64,000 nucleotides of DNA from positions 2,996,001 through 3,060,000 of the forward strand of contig NZ_JAMLIG010000001.1 in assembly GCF_023954305.1 (NCBI RefSeq). The letters run 5' to 3'. The notes under the pieces were generated by a model that had not been told where the DNA came from, did no database searches, and saw nothing but the letters and a program-made list of their open reading frames with translations. This DNA comes from Mesorhizobium sp. (GTDB lineage: Bacteria; Pseudomonadota; Alphaproteobacteria; Rhizobiales; Rhizobiaceae). Shown piece after piece: positions 16,782 through 25,428 of the stretch. The translations under genes and the position numbers were made by a program. Position 1 is the stretch's first letter; each line of letters begins with the position of its first letter.

Positions 16782-17675
16782 ATGACGGGCAGGACGATCG
16801 CCGTGATCGGCGCCACCGGTCGCACGGGGCGCCCGCTTGTGCGTGAGCTTCAGCGGCGCGGCGTCCGCGTCCGCTGCCTGTCGCGCCGGCCGGAGCAGGC
16901 GAACCTCTTCAACGGCGAGGTCGAGTGGCGAACCGGCGACCTGCACAACGTCGACACCCTGGCTCCTGCGTTTCGGGGCGCCGATTCCATCCACTATATC
17001 CCGCCGTCGCTCGACGAGCGCGACCCGGACTATGTGGCGAACATCATCGAAGCGGCGAGGAGGGCTGGCGTCGCGCGCATCGTCTATCATTCGGTTCTGC
17101 ATTCGAATACGCCGGAGATGCCGCACCACATCCGGAAGGCTGGCTGCGAGCGGCTGTTCCGTCATTCGAACCTGGCCTGGACCATCCTCCAGCCGGCCAT
17201 GTACGTGCAGACGGCGCTTGCCTATCTCGACGCCGAGGCGGGCGTGCTGTCGCCCCCTTACGATGCAACCAGGCCGTTCACGCTGGTCGACGAGGCGGAC
17301 CTCGCCTCAGCCGCCGCCATCGTCCACACGACCGACGACCACGCCTTCGCCACCTACGAACTGGCGGGAAGCGAGCAGCTGGATTTTGTCGCCATGGGCG
17401 AGCGACTGGGCGCGGTCCTCGGCCGGCCGATCGGCGTTCGCGCGGTCGATACCGGAGAATACGTCGCCCGCTTCGCGGCGAAGCGCGGCCTGAGCGCCGG
17501 CCAGGCCCGCGAGCGCCGGCTGATGTTCGACTACTACGACCGCCACGGGCTTCTCGGAAATGGCAGCGTGCTGCGCATGATCCTCGGCCGCGAGCCCACG
17601 GGCTTCGTCGACGCGGCAAGGCGAAGCCTTGGCGTCACGACGGAGCTGCTGGGGGCGGGGAAGGGAGATGATTGA
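16782..17675 (+). CDS. NmrA-family NAD(P)-binding protein, paralog 1
   Basis: A 297-residue atypical SDR of the NmrA/NAD(P)H-azoreductase-like type. The glycine motif GATGRTG lies near the N-terminus (TIAVIGATGRTG), with C-terminal substrate-domain features GLLGNGSVLRMILGREPTGF. The block YHSVLH...LAWTILQPAMYVQT is shared with the second paralog at 36274-37149. ATG 16782 has GGGAGG 5 nt upstream. It overlaps the LigM-like gene by 8 bp, so the two are made together. It could reduce or oxidise the demethylated product or its precursor, or act as a redox-sensing regulator as NmrA does. An enzymatic role is favoured by the operon context. Confidence 0.85.
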   Translation: MTGRTIAVIGATGRTGRPLVRELQRRGVRVRCLSRRPEQANLFNGEVEWRTGDLHNVDTLAPAFRGADSIHYIPPSLDERDPDYVANIIEAARRAGVARIVYHSVLHSNTPEMPHHIRKAGCERLFRHSNLAWTILQPAMYVQTALAYLDAEAGVLSPPYDATRPFTLVDEADLASAAAIVHTTDDHAFATYELAGSEQLDFVAMGERLGAVLGRPIGVRAVDTGEYVARFAAKRGLSAGQARERRLMFDYYDRHGLLGNGSVLRMILGREPTGFVDAARRSLGVTTELLGAGKGDD

Positions 17676-19092
17676 CAGGACGATGGGCCAAATACAGCAC
17701 AAATCCCTGCAGGACCTTCTGGACGCGACGCCGGATCTCGTCGGCTATTTCTACAATGACACCCGCTCGCCTCACGCCATGGCAAACGCCGGCGCCGCGC
17801 CGATCCCGGCGGAATTTACCAATTGGAGGGAGGAGCAGCGCGCGTGGCGGGAATCGGTTCTGCTCTTCGACCAGTCCTACCACATGCCCGAGACCTTCCT
17901 GCGCGGCCCGGACGCGCTGAAACTGCTCGCCGATCTCGGCATCAACAGCTTCGCCAAATTCGGTCCCCTGCGCGCCAAGCAGTATTTCTGCTGCAACCAC
18001 GAGGGCTACGTCATCGGCGAATGCGTCCTGCAGCATCTCGACGACGGAACGTTCGAGCTGATCAGCGGCACGTATGTGCAGAATTGGGTCGAGTACAACG
18101 CCTTGGTCGGCGGTTACGACGTGACGCTTGAGCGCGACCCGCCAGCGGCGGCCGGCAGACGAATGTACCACATGCAGTTGGAAGGGCCCAATGCCCGAGA
18201 CGTTTTCGCCGAAGCGATCGACGGTGAGATGCCTGACATTCCCTTCTTCCGGATGGCCAAGGTGCGTATCGCCGGATGCGAGGTCCATGTCCTTCGCCAC
18301 GGCATGGCCGGCCATCTGGGCGTCGAGCTGTCGGGTCCGTTCGCCGAGATCGGGCGCGTCCGCGACCGGCTGCTCGAGATCGGCGCGGCATACGGCATCA
18401 GGCGGTCGGGCACGAAGGCGCAGTACAGCGCGCTCGGCGAATCCGGATGGTTCGGCTATCCGATGCCGGCCGTCTATACCGATCCTTTGCTGGCGGACTA
18501 CCGCAGATGGCTGCCGGCGGATTCCTGGGAAGGACGCTCGCAACTCGGCGGCAGCCTGGTTCTGCCGCGCATCGAACAGTACTACGTGACGCCATGGGAC
18601 CTCGGCGCCGACAGGCTGCTCAAGTTCGACCACGACTTCGTCGGCCGGGCAGCGCTCGAGGAAATGGCGAAACGCACCGATCACCGCAAGAAGGTCACGC
18701 TTGTCTGGAACGCCGAGGACGTGGCGCGGATCTTTGCCTCCCTCCTCGGGGAGGAGCTCCCCTACAAATACTTGGACTTGCCAAAGGCGTCGTACAGCTT
18801 CCACCAGAACGACGAGGTGCGCAGCGCGCGCGGCGACCTGGTCGGGCTGTCGAAATTTGTCGGCTATACGGTCAACGAGGCCAAGTTCCTGTCGGTGGCG
18901 ATCGTTTCGCCCGAATTCGCCGCGCCCGGCACCGAAGTTCTGGTGACGTGGGGCGAACCTGACGGCGGATCGCGCAAGCCTATGGTCGAGCGGCACCGGC
19001 AGACGACCGTGCGCGCGACCGTCGCGCCGAATCCCTATGCCAAGGCGGCGCAGCAGCATAAGAATGCCGCGCTATCGAAAGCGGCGGGCTGA
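17668..19092 (+). CDS. LigM/DesA-like THF-dependent O-demethylase (GcvT fold), paralog 1
   Basis: A 474-residue aminomethyltransferase-fold protein. The length and motifs (PAEFTNWREEQRAW, LGINSFAKFGPLRAKQY, HGMAGHLGVELSGP, AVYTD, LKFDHDFVGRAALEEM, VTWGEPDGGSRKPMVERH) fit the vanillate/syringate O-demethylase group LigM/DesA, which moves an aryl-O-methyl group to THF. GcvT itself and DmdA are about 100 residues shorter. No aromatic ring-cleavage gene is present in the window, so the substrate is open. ATG 17668 overlaps the NmrA stop; ATG 17683 is the alternative. It converges on the MBL-fold gene. Confidence 0.82.
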   Translation: MIDRTMGQIQHKSLQDLLDATPDLVGYFYNDTRSPHAMANAGAAPIPAEFTNWREEQRAWRESVLLFDQSYHMPETFLRGPDALKLLADLGINSFAKFGPLRAKQYFCCNHEGYVIGECVLQHLDDGTFELISGTYVQNWVEYNALVGGYDVTLERDPPAAAGRRMYHMQLEGPNARDVFAEAIDGEMPDIPFFRMAKVRIAGCEVHVLRHGMAGHLGVELSGPFAEIGRVRDRLLEIGAAYGIRRSGTKAQYSALGESGWFGYPMPAVYTDPLLADYRRWLPADSWEGRSQLGGSLVLPRIEQYYVTPWDLGADRLLKFDHDFVGRAALEEMAKRTDHRKKVTLVWNAEDVARIFASLLGEELPYKYLDLPKASYSFHQNDEVRSARGDLVGLSKFVGYTVNEAKFLSVAIVSPEFAAPGTEVLVTWGEPDGGSRKPMVERHRQTTVRATVAPNPYAKAAQQHKNAALSKAAG

Positions 19093-19198
19093 GGCGGACG
19101 CGGACGGAAATTCCGAACCGAGCCCACCGAGGGCATCTGGCAGGTCGAAGGGGAGCATGGGGATCGCGTTTCAGCGGCCGCCCCTAGCCATCGTTCTG

Positions 19199-20212
19199 TC
19201 AGGGTTTGAAAGACCCCAGCTCGACGGCGAGAGGTGCAACCAGCTTGTCCAGCTCGTGGCGGGGTGTGGGCTGACGTTCGCCGCGGAAATGGCGGTAGCA
19301 GGTGTCGACGTTGATCAGGATGCGCTCCGGCGCGCCCCAGCTGCGGAATTCGCCGAGGTCGATATCGCGCGCTGCCTCGGGCACGGACATGCCCCGTTCG
19401 AAGCGCAGCCGGGCCTCGCGCTCGACCATCGTCAGGTAGCGGCGCGTCGGGGCGAGGCCGGATTTGTCGGTGATCGGTCCGTGGCCCGGCACGATGACAT
19501 CGACGTCGAGGCTCTCCAGGTAGTCGAGGGCCGCCAGCCAGTTGCTGACTGGCCCCGCCCAGATCGCCGGTGTGTTGCCGAGGAAGACGATGTCTGCGGC
19601 GTAGACGATGCGTCGGGCCGGAACATGGACGATCGTGTCGCTGGGCGTGTGCGCCGGCCCGAACTCGACGAAATGGACGTCAAGCTCGCCGACGCGCAGG
19701 CTCTTCTGTCCGGAAAACGTGCTCGTCGGCAACGCCGGCTCGAATCCTTCGATGTAGAAGGGCGCGCCCCACGTGTAGAGAATGTAATCGCCGACGATCC
19801 CCGGCGGCCTGTTCTTGACGTAGTCGTTCATGCGCGCCACGGCCGGAGCGCGCTCGCGCATGTTGGCCGCGGTGAAATCCGTGGCGATGATCTCCGCGTG
19901 TTTCAGCAGGCCGTTGCCGAACGTATGGTCGGCGTCGCGATGCGTATTGAGCAGCCTGCCGATGTCTCGAGCCGCGACGCCGGTCTTGGCCTCGATCTCG
20001 CGCAGCATCGCGGCCGTCAGGCGCTCGTCGCGCAGTGTGTCGATCAGCAGCGCATCGCCGGCGCTGTGAATGAAACCGGAATTGCTCCAGCCCGCGTGAG
20101 GGGGCCTGTCGGGCTGAAGGTAGGCGAAGCAGCCTCCGCCGAGATCGTGCAGGCCACGTTCATATGGCCAGCGCGGCGCGGTTCCGAGGTGACCCGTCAT
20201 TGATTTTGCCAT
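19199..20212 (-). CDS. Metallo-beta-lactamase-fold hydrolase with altered metal motif
   Basis: A 337-residue MBL-fold protein. The canonical HxHxDH motif is here HRDADH (in LLNTHRDADHTFGN), so the second histidine ligand is replaced by aspartate. Later ligands appear intact: GPAHTPSDTIVHVP (His), IVYAADIVFLGN (bridging Asp) and IVPGHGPITD (His). Such proteins hydrolyse esters, lactones or thioesters, or act on other bonds. It is the last gene of a minus-strand operon with the TRAP genes dctPQM, 42 bp after dctM. A function on the imported substrate is likely but unspecified. Confidence 0.85.
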   Translation of the reverse strand: MAKSMTGHLGTAPRWPYERGLHDLGGGCFAYLQPDRPPHAGWSNSGFIHSAGDALLIDTLRDERLTAAMLREIEAKTGVAARDIGRLLNTHRDADHTFGNGLLKHAEIIATDFTAANMRERAPAVARMNDYVKNRPPGIVGDYILYTWGAPFYIEGFEPALPTSTFSGQKSLRVGELDVHFVEFGPAHTPSDTIVHVPARRIVYAADIVFLGNTPAIWAGPVSNWLAALDYLESLDVDVIVPGHGPITDKSGLAPTRRYLTMVEREARLRFERGMSVPEAARDIDLGEFRSWGAPERILINVDTCYRHFRGERQPTPRHELDKLVAPLAVELGSFKP

Positions 20213-20254
20213 CGTGTTGGTACCTGAGCGAGGCGACCGCGTGGTCCGGAAAGA

Positions 20255-21568
20255 TCAGCGGGCGAGATTGGGGAGGAAGGTCACGATCTGCGGGAACAGG
20301 GTCAGCAAGACCACGCCTGCGAAAGCGACCGCGATCATGGGCACCACCGAGCGGTAGATCTCACCCATGGGGACTTCCGGGGCGGCCGACTTGAACACGA
20401 ACATCGTGTAGCCAAGCGGCGGGGTGATGCCGCCGAACATGAGGTTGATCAGAACCATCATCCAGAACCAGAGCGGGTCGAAGCCGAGTTGGTCGACGAT
20501 CGGAAGGTACACCGGAACCAGGATCAGCATGACCGCGAGCTGGTCGATGAACATGCACAGCACGAACACCATCACCATCATGACGACGAACACCATCCAC
20601 GGGTCCACGGTGAGGCCGCTGGCAAACTCGATCAGACCCTGGGTCGCGCCGGTGTAGGCGAGCAGTTGAGTGAACAGCCGCGAACTCGCGATGATGAAGA
20701 GTACGGTGCCGGTGGTTATCGCAGCACCGTAGAGCGTTTCGCCAATCATCCGGAACGAGAACGTGCCGAAGACGAAGCTCATGGCGATCGCGCCGACCAC
20801 GCCAACTGCGGCCGCCTCCGTCGGCTGCGCAATCCCCAGCATGACCAGGCCGAGAGTCAGGAAGATGATGCCGCTCAGCGGGATGATCGGCAGGATGGCC
20901 ATGAACCGGGCTTTGGCGTCCATCGGCTCTTCGGCGACGTCGACAGCGCCGCGCGAGTCAAGCTTCGGATTGATGATGACCCGGGTCACCGCGTAGGCGA
21001 TGTAGCATCCGGCAAGGAGCAGGCCCGGTCCGACGCCGGCCAGCAGAAATTTCTGAATCGACAGATTGGCGAGCGTTGCCAGGATGATGCCGACGACGCT
21101 CGGCGGGATGATCGCGTCGAGCGTTGCTCCGGCGAGGATCGTCCCGATCGCCAGACGCCTGTCGCAGCCGCGTTCGATCATGGTGGGGTAGACGAAACGG
21201 CCAAGCACCGAGACCGAAGCCATCGTCGATCCGGAAATCGCGCTGATGAACGCGGCGACGGCCACTGCGATGAAATAGAGCCGGCCCCGGATCACGCCGA
21301 TGAGCGTGTCGAACGCCTTGAACAGAAGCGTGACGCCGCCGGTCCGGAACATCAGTTCGCCGAGCAGGATGAACATCGGTACTGCCACAAAGGCTTCGAC
21401 GGTGCTGGTCTCGAGCATCGAATTGACGAACAGGCCGAGCCCGTTCGTGCCGATGAAGTAGATCACCGAGACGACGTTCAGCACCATGAAGCAGGCGAAG
21501 AGCGGCAGGCCGGAGGCGAACATCGCCAGCATGGCCGCGAACATGACGAGCAGGGTCAACCACCACAT
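20255..21568 (-). CDS. TRAP transporter large permease, DctM family (system 1)
   Basis: A 437-residue polytopic membrane protein with about 12 hydrophobic segments. Typical DctM features are the conserved MWWLTLLVMFAAMLAMF start, FVAVPMFILLGELMFRTG, ISGSTMASVSVLGRFVYPTM and FGGITPPLGYTMFVFKS. The ATG at 21568 is 2 bp after the dctQ stop. It forms with DctQ the Na+-driven permease of a tripartite importer, and DctP delivers the ligand. In TRAP operons the order P-Q-M is standard. The substrate is not deducible. Confidence 0.93.
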   Translation of the reverse strand: MWWLTLLVMFAAMLAMFASGLPLFACFMVLNVVSVIYFIGTNGLGLFVNSMLETSTVEAFVAVPMFILLGELMFRTGGVTLLFKAFDTLIGVIRGRLYFIAVAVAAFISAISGSTMASVSVLGRFVYPTMIERGCDRRLAIGTILAGATLDAIIPPSVVGIILATLANLSIQKFLLAGVGPGLLLAGCYIAYAVTRVIINPKLDSRGAVDVAEEPMDAKARFMAILPIIPLSGIIFLTLGLVMLGIAQPTEAAAVGVVGAIAMSFVFGTFSFRMIGETLYGAAITTGTVLFIIASSRLFTQLLAYTGATQGLIEFASGLTVDPWMVFVVMMVMVFVLCMFIDQLAVMLILVPVYLPIVDQLGFDPLWFWMMVLINLMFGGITPPLGYTMFVFKSAAPEVPMGEIYRSVVPMIAVAFAGVVLLTLFPQIVTFLPNLAR

Positions 21569-21570
21569 GA

Positions 21571-22062
21571 TCAGAGCTCCACGACTTCGGCCGGGCGTTC
21601 GTCGGCCGGGGCAATGAAGTTGAGGGCGGAGAGGACGATGCCGAAGGCCATGACCGCGGTCAGCCACCAGCGCGGGATCTGGTTGGCCATCGTCGTCAGC
21701 ACGCCCTGGTCGTGCTGGCGGACGGAGAGTTCAATGACGAAGAAGGCGACGATCAGCAGGACGGCCGCCGAAAGCAGCTCCAGCAGTCGCGTCACCCTGC
21801 CGATATGGGCCCGCGGCAGTGTCTCGACAACGACCGTGACGGCGATGTGCCCTCGCTGGCGGGTGATCATCGGCAGCGCCAGGAAGACCATCGCGCAGAG
21901 CATGTAGCTGCCTGCGTCCCCCGACCAGTTGAGCGGATCGTTGAACCCGTATCGGGCAACGACCTCGGCGACGTAGACCAGCGCCGCGATGCCGACGGCG
22001 ACCGCGGCGAGGACAGCGCTGGCCCGCGAGACGGCTCGCAGGGCCGAGTTGACGACGTGCAT
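21571..22062 (-). CDS. TRAP transporter small permease, DctQ family (system 1)
   Basis: A 163-residue protein with four hydrophobic segments (ASAVLAAVAVGIAALVYVAEVV, YMLCAMVFLALPM, LLSAAVLLIVAFFVIELSV, WWLTAVMAFGIVLSAL). The DctQ hallmark VARYGFNDPLNWSGD lies after the first segment. It associates with DctM in the inner membrane. The dctP gene lies 133 bp upstream with a hairpin between them. Confidence 0.92.
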   Translation of the reverse strand: MHVVNSALRAVSRASAVLAAVAVGIAALVYVAEVVARYGFNDPLNWSGDAGSYMLCAMVFLALPMITRQRGHIAVTVVVETLPRAHIGRVTRLLELLSAAVLLIVAFFVIELSVRQHDQGVLTTMANQIPRWWLTAVMAFGIVLSALNFIAPADERPAEVVEL

Positions 22063-22160
22063 GATACCTCCCGTCGAATGTCCGCTGCCGTCGAGGCGCG
22101 GATCGGCTGCGGACCCTCACTGGGCCTGCGCCGTTTAGGTGCCGGTTGTCCGGTCATATC

Positions 22161-22183
22161 GCCGGCGGCACGAGGCCGCCGGC
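22161..22183 (-). other. Hairpin between dctP and dctQ (system 1)
   Basis: GCCGGCGGC / GCCGCCGGC pair perfectly over 9 bp around a 5-nt loop, starting 12 bp after the dctP stop on the transcribed strand. No U-run follows. It probably stabilises or partly terminates the dctP message, giving binding protein in excess over permease. The same arrangement is seen after phnD and after the second dctP. Confidence 0.6.
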
Positions 22184-22195
22184 AAGCGCCATGCG

Positions 22196-23182
22196 CTAGT
22201 TGGCGGTCTTGTCAGCCAGTTCGAAGAGCGCCTTGACGTCATCGGGACGCGACCGCATGGCGATCTCGCGCTGGCCCTCGACGTAGAGTTTTTCAAGCTG
22301 CGGCGCCACTTCGGCGCTGAACTCGGTGAAGCCGACGCCGTTCTCGATCATGGCCTTCTCCTCGTCTTCCGCCTGCTTGGCGAAGAACGCCTTCGCGTCG
22401 TGTTCAAGCTTCAGGCCGGCCTGGACGATCGCGTCCTGCTGGTCCTTGGGGAGGGAATCGAACTTCGCCGCGTTCATGAAAATCGCGTTGTGGCTCTTGC
22501 CGAAGGTCGGTTTGGCGAGGAACTTCGTCACCTCGTAGAGCTTGAACTCGGCCGTTGCGATCTCCGGCCACACCACGCCGTCGAGCGTGCCCTTTTCCAG
22601 CGCCGCATAAGCGTCGGCGGGCCCCATCGACACCGGCGCGCCGCCGAGCGCGCGGACAATACCCTCGTAGCTCGCGTTCGAGCGGACCTTGCGTCCATCC
22701 AGCCGGGTGTCGCCGGTGAGCGGGTCGCGGAAGACGAAGATCGTCTCGCCGATCGTGAACACGGCGATCGGTAGGACGCCGAAATTCTTACGGTAGTAGT
22801 CGGTGAGCCAGGTCCTCACGCCGGACGAGGTCAAGAGATCAGGATCCGATGTCTGGGGAATGGCGGAGATGCCGACGCCTATCCCCGTTTGCGCCTGATG
22901 ATAGGACGGCGCCGTATACATCACGTCGAAGACGCCCTGCGTCAGCGGCTCGAACTGTTCGAACGGCGGGACGGTCTCCGGACCATTGTCCTGGAAGGTG
23001 ATCTCGCCCTTGGTTGCGTCGGTGACGGCCTTTTGGAAGCCGGCGTAGAGCACCGAGATCTGCTTCAGATTCTGCGGAAACGCCCGGATAGACCGAAGCG
23101 ATTCGGCGGCGGCTGGCTGGATGAGAGAAGCTGTCGCGAAGGCGACCGCAGCTGCAAGTGTATTGGAAAGTCTGTGTCTCAT
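22196..23182 (-). CDS. TRAP transporter solute-binding protein, DctP family (system 1)
   Basis: A 328-residue periplasmic binding protein. A Sec signal peptide (MRHRLSNTLAAAVAFATASL, cleavage after AAA) is followed by the DctP fold. The conserved arginine region is LDGRKVRSNASYEGIVRALG, where the family Arg binds a carboxylate, so an organic acid is the expected ligand. ATG 23182 is preceded by GGGAGGA at 5 nt. A 199-bp gap to the upstream hydrolase gene shows no clear terminator or promoter. Confidence 0.92.
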   Translation of the reverse strand: MRHRLSNTLAAAVAFATASLIQPAAAESLRSIRAFPQNLKQISVLYAGFQKAVTDATKGEITFQDNGPETVPPFEQFEPLTQGVFDVMYTAPSYHQAQTGIGVGISAIPQTSDPDLLTSSGVRTWLTDYYRKNFGVLPIAVFTIGETIFVFRDPLTGDTRLDGRKVRSNASYEGIVRALGGAPVSMGPADAYAALEKGTLDGVVWPEIATAEFKLYEVTKFLAKPTFGKSHNAIFMNAAKFDSLPKDQQDAIVQAGLKLEHDAKAFFAKQAEDEEKAMIENGVGFTEFSAEVAPQLEKLYVEGQREIAMRSRPDDVKALFELADKTAN

Positions 23183-23381
23183 TTCGTCCTCCCGACGAGA
23201 CCTTGCCCCATGGCGTTCCCAATTGCCGACAGCGTCTTGTGCCTGGAGACCGGAAACCCCCAAGGGCGCACGCCGCGCGGATGTCGCCACGTGGGATCAA
23301 GTCTGGGCGGTGCCACCGGTGTCGGGTAGTCGTGCGAGCACGCTATTTTCCCCGCTGCTTGGAAGGCTCAGGACGAATTCT

Positions 23382-24125
23382 CTATTGGCTTGAAGCGCTC
23401 GCGTGCTTCTCGAAGCGCAGCAATGCCCGGCCAAGTCCGCCGCTGTCGGAGAGGAATGGCGAGTGGTCGCAATCGAGTGTCTCGACCGCCTCGACTCGGA
23501 GCATCTCCCGCATGAGCCGCTGTTCAGCAAGGGGGATGATCAGGTCTTTCGTGCATTCTACGTAGTAGCGCGGGATGCTGCCAAATCGCTCCTCGGAGAG
23601 TCGAAGCGGCGTTCGCGAGGGCTTGAATGGATCGGCCAGCAGGCATTGCGTCGCCGCCAATCGGGCCTTCGCACTGGTGGTGTTGTAGAAGTAGGTCGCT
23701 GCTGCCTCAGGCGGCACCCGGGTCCCCGCGCCCTCGCCGATGACCTCGATCAAGTCGGCGAAACCGTTCGCCCTGGGCATCCGCGCCTTGAACGCCGCCG
23801 GGCAATCCCCGTCGGGCAGCAAGAACGCGGCGATGAAGACGAGCGCCCTCAACGCCTCCGGCGCCATCTCCGCCGCAGTGCTGATCACAGCGCCGCCACG
23901 GCTGTGCCCGCAGAGCATCACCGGTTCGGCCTGGGCGGACGCCAATTCGGCGACGAATTTGCCCCAGGCTTCGAGCGTCACCGCCGAGAGTGTCGTCTCG
24001 TCGCCGCCCATGCCGGGCAGATCCGGTGCGATGACCTGATGGCCTTCGCCCCGCAAGATTTCGCTCAAAGGTTCGAAACACCAGCCGGAATGCCAGGCCC
24101 CATGCACGAAGAGGAAAATCGCCAT
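23382..24125 (-). CDS. Alpha/beta hydrolase, salicylate/pyrethroid-esterase-like (cytoplasmic)
   Basis: A 247-residue alpha/beta-fold hydrolase of the EstC/methylesterase-like family. It starts IFLFVHGAWHSGWCFEPLSE with the oxyanion-hole HG; the nucleophile elbow is GHSRGG and the catalytic histidine is in LDCDHSPF. It has no signal peptide, unlike the second hydrolase of the cluster at 38628. The start could also be the ATG at 24158. It is the first gene of the minus-strand run that continues into dctPQM and the MBL-fold gene, and it is divergent from the thiolase operon. The probable role is ester or lactone hydrolysis. Confidence 0.85.
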   Translation of the reverse strand: MAIFLFVHGAWHSGWCFEPLSEILRGEGHQVIAPDLPGMGGDETTLSAVTLEAWGKFVAELASAQAEPVMLCGHSRGGAVISTAAEMAPEALRALVFIAAFLLPDGDCPAAFKARMPRANGFADLIEVIGEGAGTRVPPEAAATYFYNTTSAKARLAATQCLLADPFKPSRTPLRLSEERFGSIPRYYVECTKDLIIPLAEQRLMREMLRVEAVETLDCDHSPFLSDSGGLGRALLRFEKHASASSQ

Positions 24126-24177
24126 CTCGGAACTTCGCCAGGAATTCATCGCCGGCACTGTCGCCCGGATCGGGGCG

Positions 24178-24200
24178 GCACAAATAGCGTGCTCCCACCA
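24178..24200. repeat. 23-bp promoter-proximal repeat, copy 2
   Basis: Identical over 23 bp to 16680-16702, in the divergent region between the alpha/beta hydrolase and the thiolase operon. It has the same orientation relative to the minus-strand gene and the same 7-bp spacing to an operator-like motif. Confidence 0.8.
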
Positions 24201-24207
24201 CTATACG

Positions 24208-24227
24208 TTTCAGCGCACATGATCACA
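24208..24227. promoter_or_regulatory. Candidate operator E of the catabolic regulon (divergent copy)
   Basis: TTTCAGCGCACATGATCACA matches the copy-A motif at 13 of 20 positions, keeping the CA..TG centre and the TTT/CA flanks. It is placed exactly 7 bp from the 23-bp repeat, as copy A is. The position is the stronger argument; the sequence match alone would be weak. Confidence 0.45.
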
Positions 24228-24255
24228 CTTCGTGCAGCAGCCGAGGAGAGTATTT

Positions 24256-25428
24256 ATGACCGATGCACATATCGTTGGCTGGGGCCACACCAAATTCGGC
24301 CGCCTCGACGGCAGGTCCATCGAGGATCTCATCGCCGATGCCGCGCGCGAAGCAATCTCTCATGCCGGAATCAAGGCGGAAGATGTCGACGCCATTTTTG
24401 TGGGCAACTTCAATAGTGGGCTGATCCCGGACGGCTTCATCTCGTCCATGTCGCTGTCGATCGACGACGCGCTGCGGTTCAAACCGGCGACCCGGCTGGA
24501 GAATGCCTGCGCGTCCGGCTCGGCTGCCGTCTACGCGGCACGGGACGCGATCCGCGCAGGGTCGGCCCGGACAGTGCTTGTCGTCGGGGCGGAGAAAATG
24601 ACCCTTCGCGACACCGCCGGCGTCACGGCATCGCTCGCCAACGCGTCCTATCAGGCGGAAGAAGGCGGCGTTTCGTTTCCCCAGGTTTTCGCGCGTTTCG
24701 CCCAAACCTACTTCCAGGCCAACGGCGACCACTCACGGACCTTGGCTCAGATCGCTGCAAAAAATCACCGCAACGCGATGCAGAACCCGTTGGCGCATTT
24801 GCAGAAGCCTCTCGACGAGACGTTCTGCAACACCGTCAGCGAAAAAAACCCGATGATCGCTGCCCCGCTGCGAATGTCGGACTGCTCGCTGATCTCGGAC
24901 GGCGCGGCGGCGATGATCATGGTCTGCGAGGACGCCTCCAGCGACCATCCCAATGCGGTCGCCTTCCGCTCAGCGGTTCAGGTGAACGACTACCTGCCGA
25001 TGTCCCGGCGCGACATCCTGGCGTTCGAGGGACCTGCCGAAGCGTTCCGCCGTGCTTTCAAGGAGGCTGGGATTGCCGTCGGCGATCTCGATTTCGCGGA
25101 GGTGCACGACTGCTTCACGATCGCCGAGCTGATGATCTACGAGGCGATGGGCCTGGCACCGAAAGGGCGCGGCCGGCAGGCAGTGGACGACGGCGTGGTC
25201 ATGCCGGACGGAAGATTACCGATCAATCTCTCGGGCGGGCTCAAGGCGAAGGGACACCCGATCGGCGCGACGGGAGTCTCGATGCATGTGCTGGCGGCCA
25301 TGCAACTCGTCAACCAGGCCGGAGGCATGCAGAAGAAGGATGCGGCATTGGGCTGTGTCTTCAATATGGGCGGTTCGGCGGTAGCAAACTATTGCTCGGT
25401 GCTCGAACCGGTCAGGGCTGCCCAATGA
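24256..25428 (+). CDS. Thiolase-family protein (SCPx/lipid-transfer type)
   Basis: A 390-residue thiolase. Nucleophile Cys85 is in ENACASGSAAVYAARDAIR and His334 is in LKAKGHPIGATG. The second catalytic cysteine is Cys286 in EVHDCFTIAEL, the HDCF motif that marks the SCPx-like thiolase subfamily; the C-terminal GGG-type cysteine loop is replaced by VFNMGGSAV. Such enzymes cleave 3-ketoacyl-CoAs of branched or unusual chains, including sterol side chains. ATG 24256 has GGAG 8 nt upstream. Its stop overlaps the acyl-CoA ligase start. It heads a four-gene operon. Confidence 0.9.
   Translation: MTDAHIVGWGHTKFGRLDGRSIEDLIADAAREAISHAGIKAEDVDAIFVGNFNSGLIPDGFISSMSLSIDDALRFKPATRLENACASGSAAVYAARDAIRAGSARTVLVVGAEKMTLRDTAGVTASLANASYQAEEGGVSFPQVFARFAQTYFQANGDHSRTLAQIAAKNHRNAMQNPLAHLQKPLDETFCNTVSEKNPMIAAPLRMSDCSLISDGAAAMIMVCEDASSDHPNAVAFRSAVQVNDYLPMSRRDILAFEGPAEAFRRAFKEAGIAVGDLDFAEVHDCFTIAELMIYEAMGLAPKGRGRQAVDDGVVMPDGRLPINLSGGLKAKGHPIGATGVSMHVLAAMQLVNQAGGMQKKDAALGCVFNMGGSAVANYCSVLEPVRAAQ

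Noticed and set aside
17668..19092. Annotation as glycine-cleavage T protein or DMSP demethylase DmdA
   Set aside because: The protein is about 100 residues longer than either, and its motifs follow the LigM/DesA pattern. There are no gcvH/gcvP or DMSP genes nearby.
20489..21907. 472-codon plus-strand frame rich in His, Asp, Glu and Arg
   Set aside because: It lies opposite dctM and dctQ. The charged composition is what the complement of hydrophobic membrane codons gives.
16680..24200. The repeated 23-bp block as attachment sites of a mobile element
   Set aside because: Both copies sit immediately upstream of start codons at a fixed distance from an operator-like motif, which fits promoters. 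No integrase lies beside either copy.
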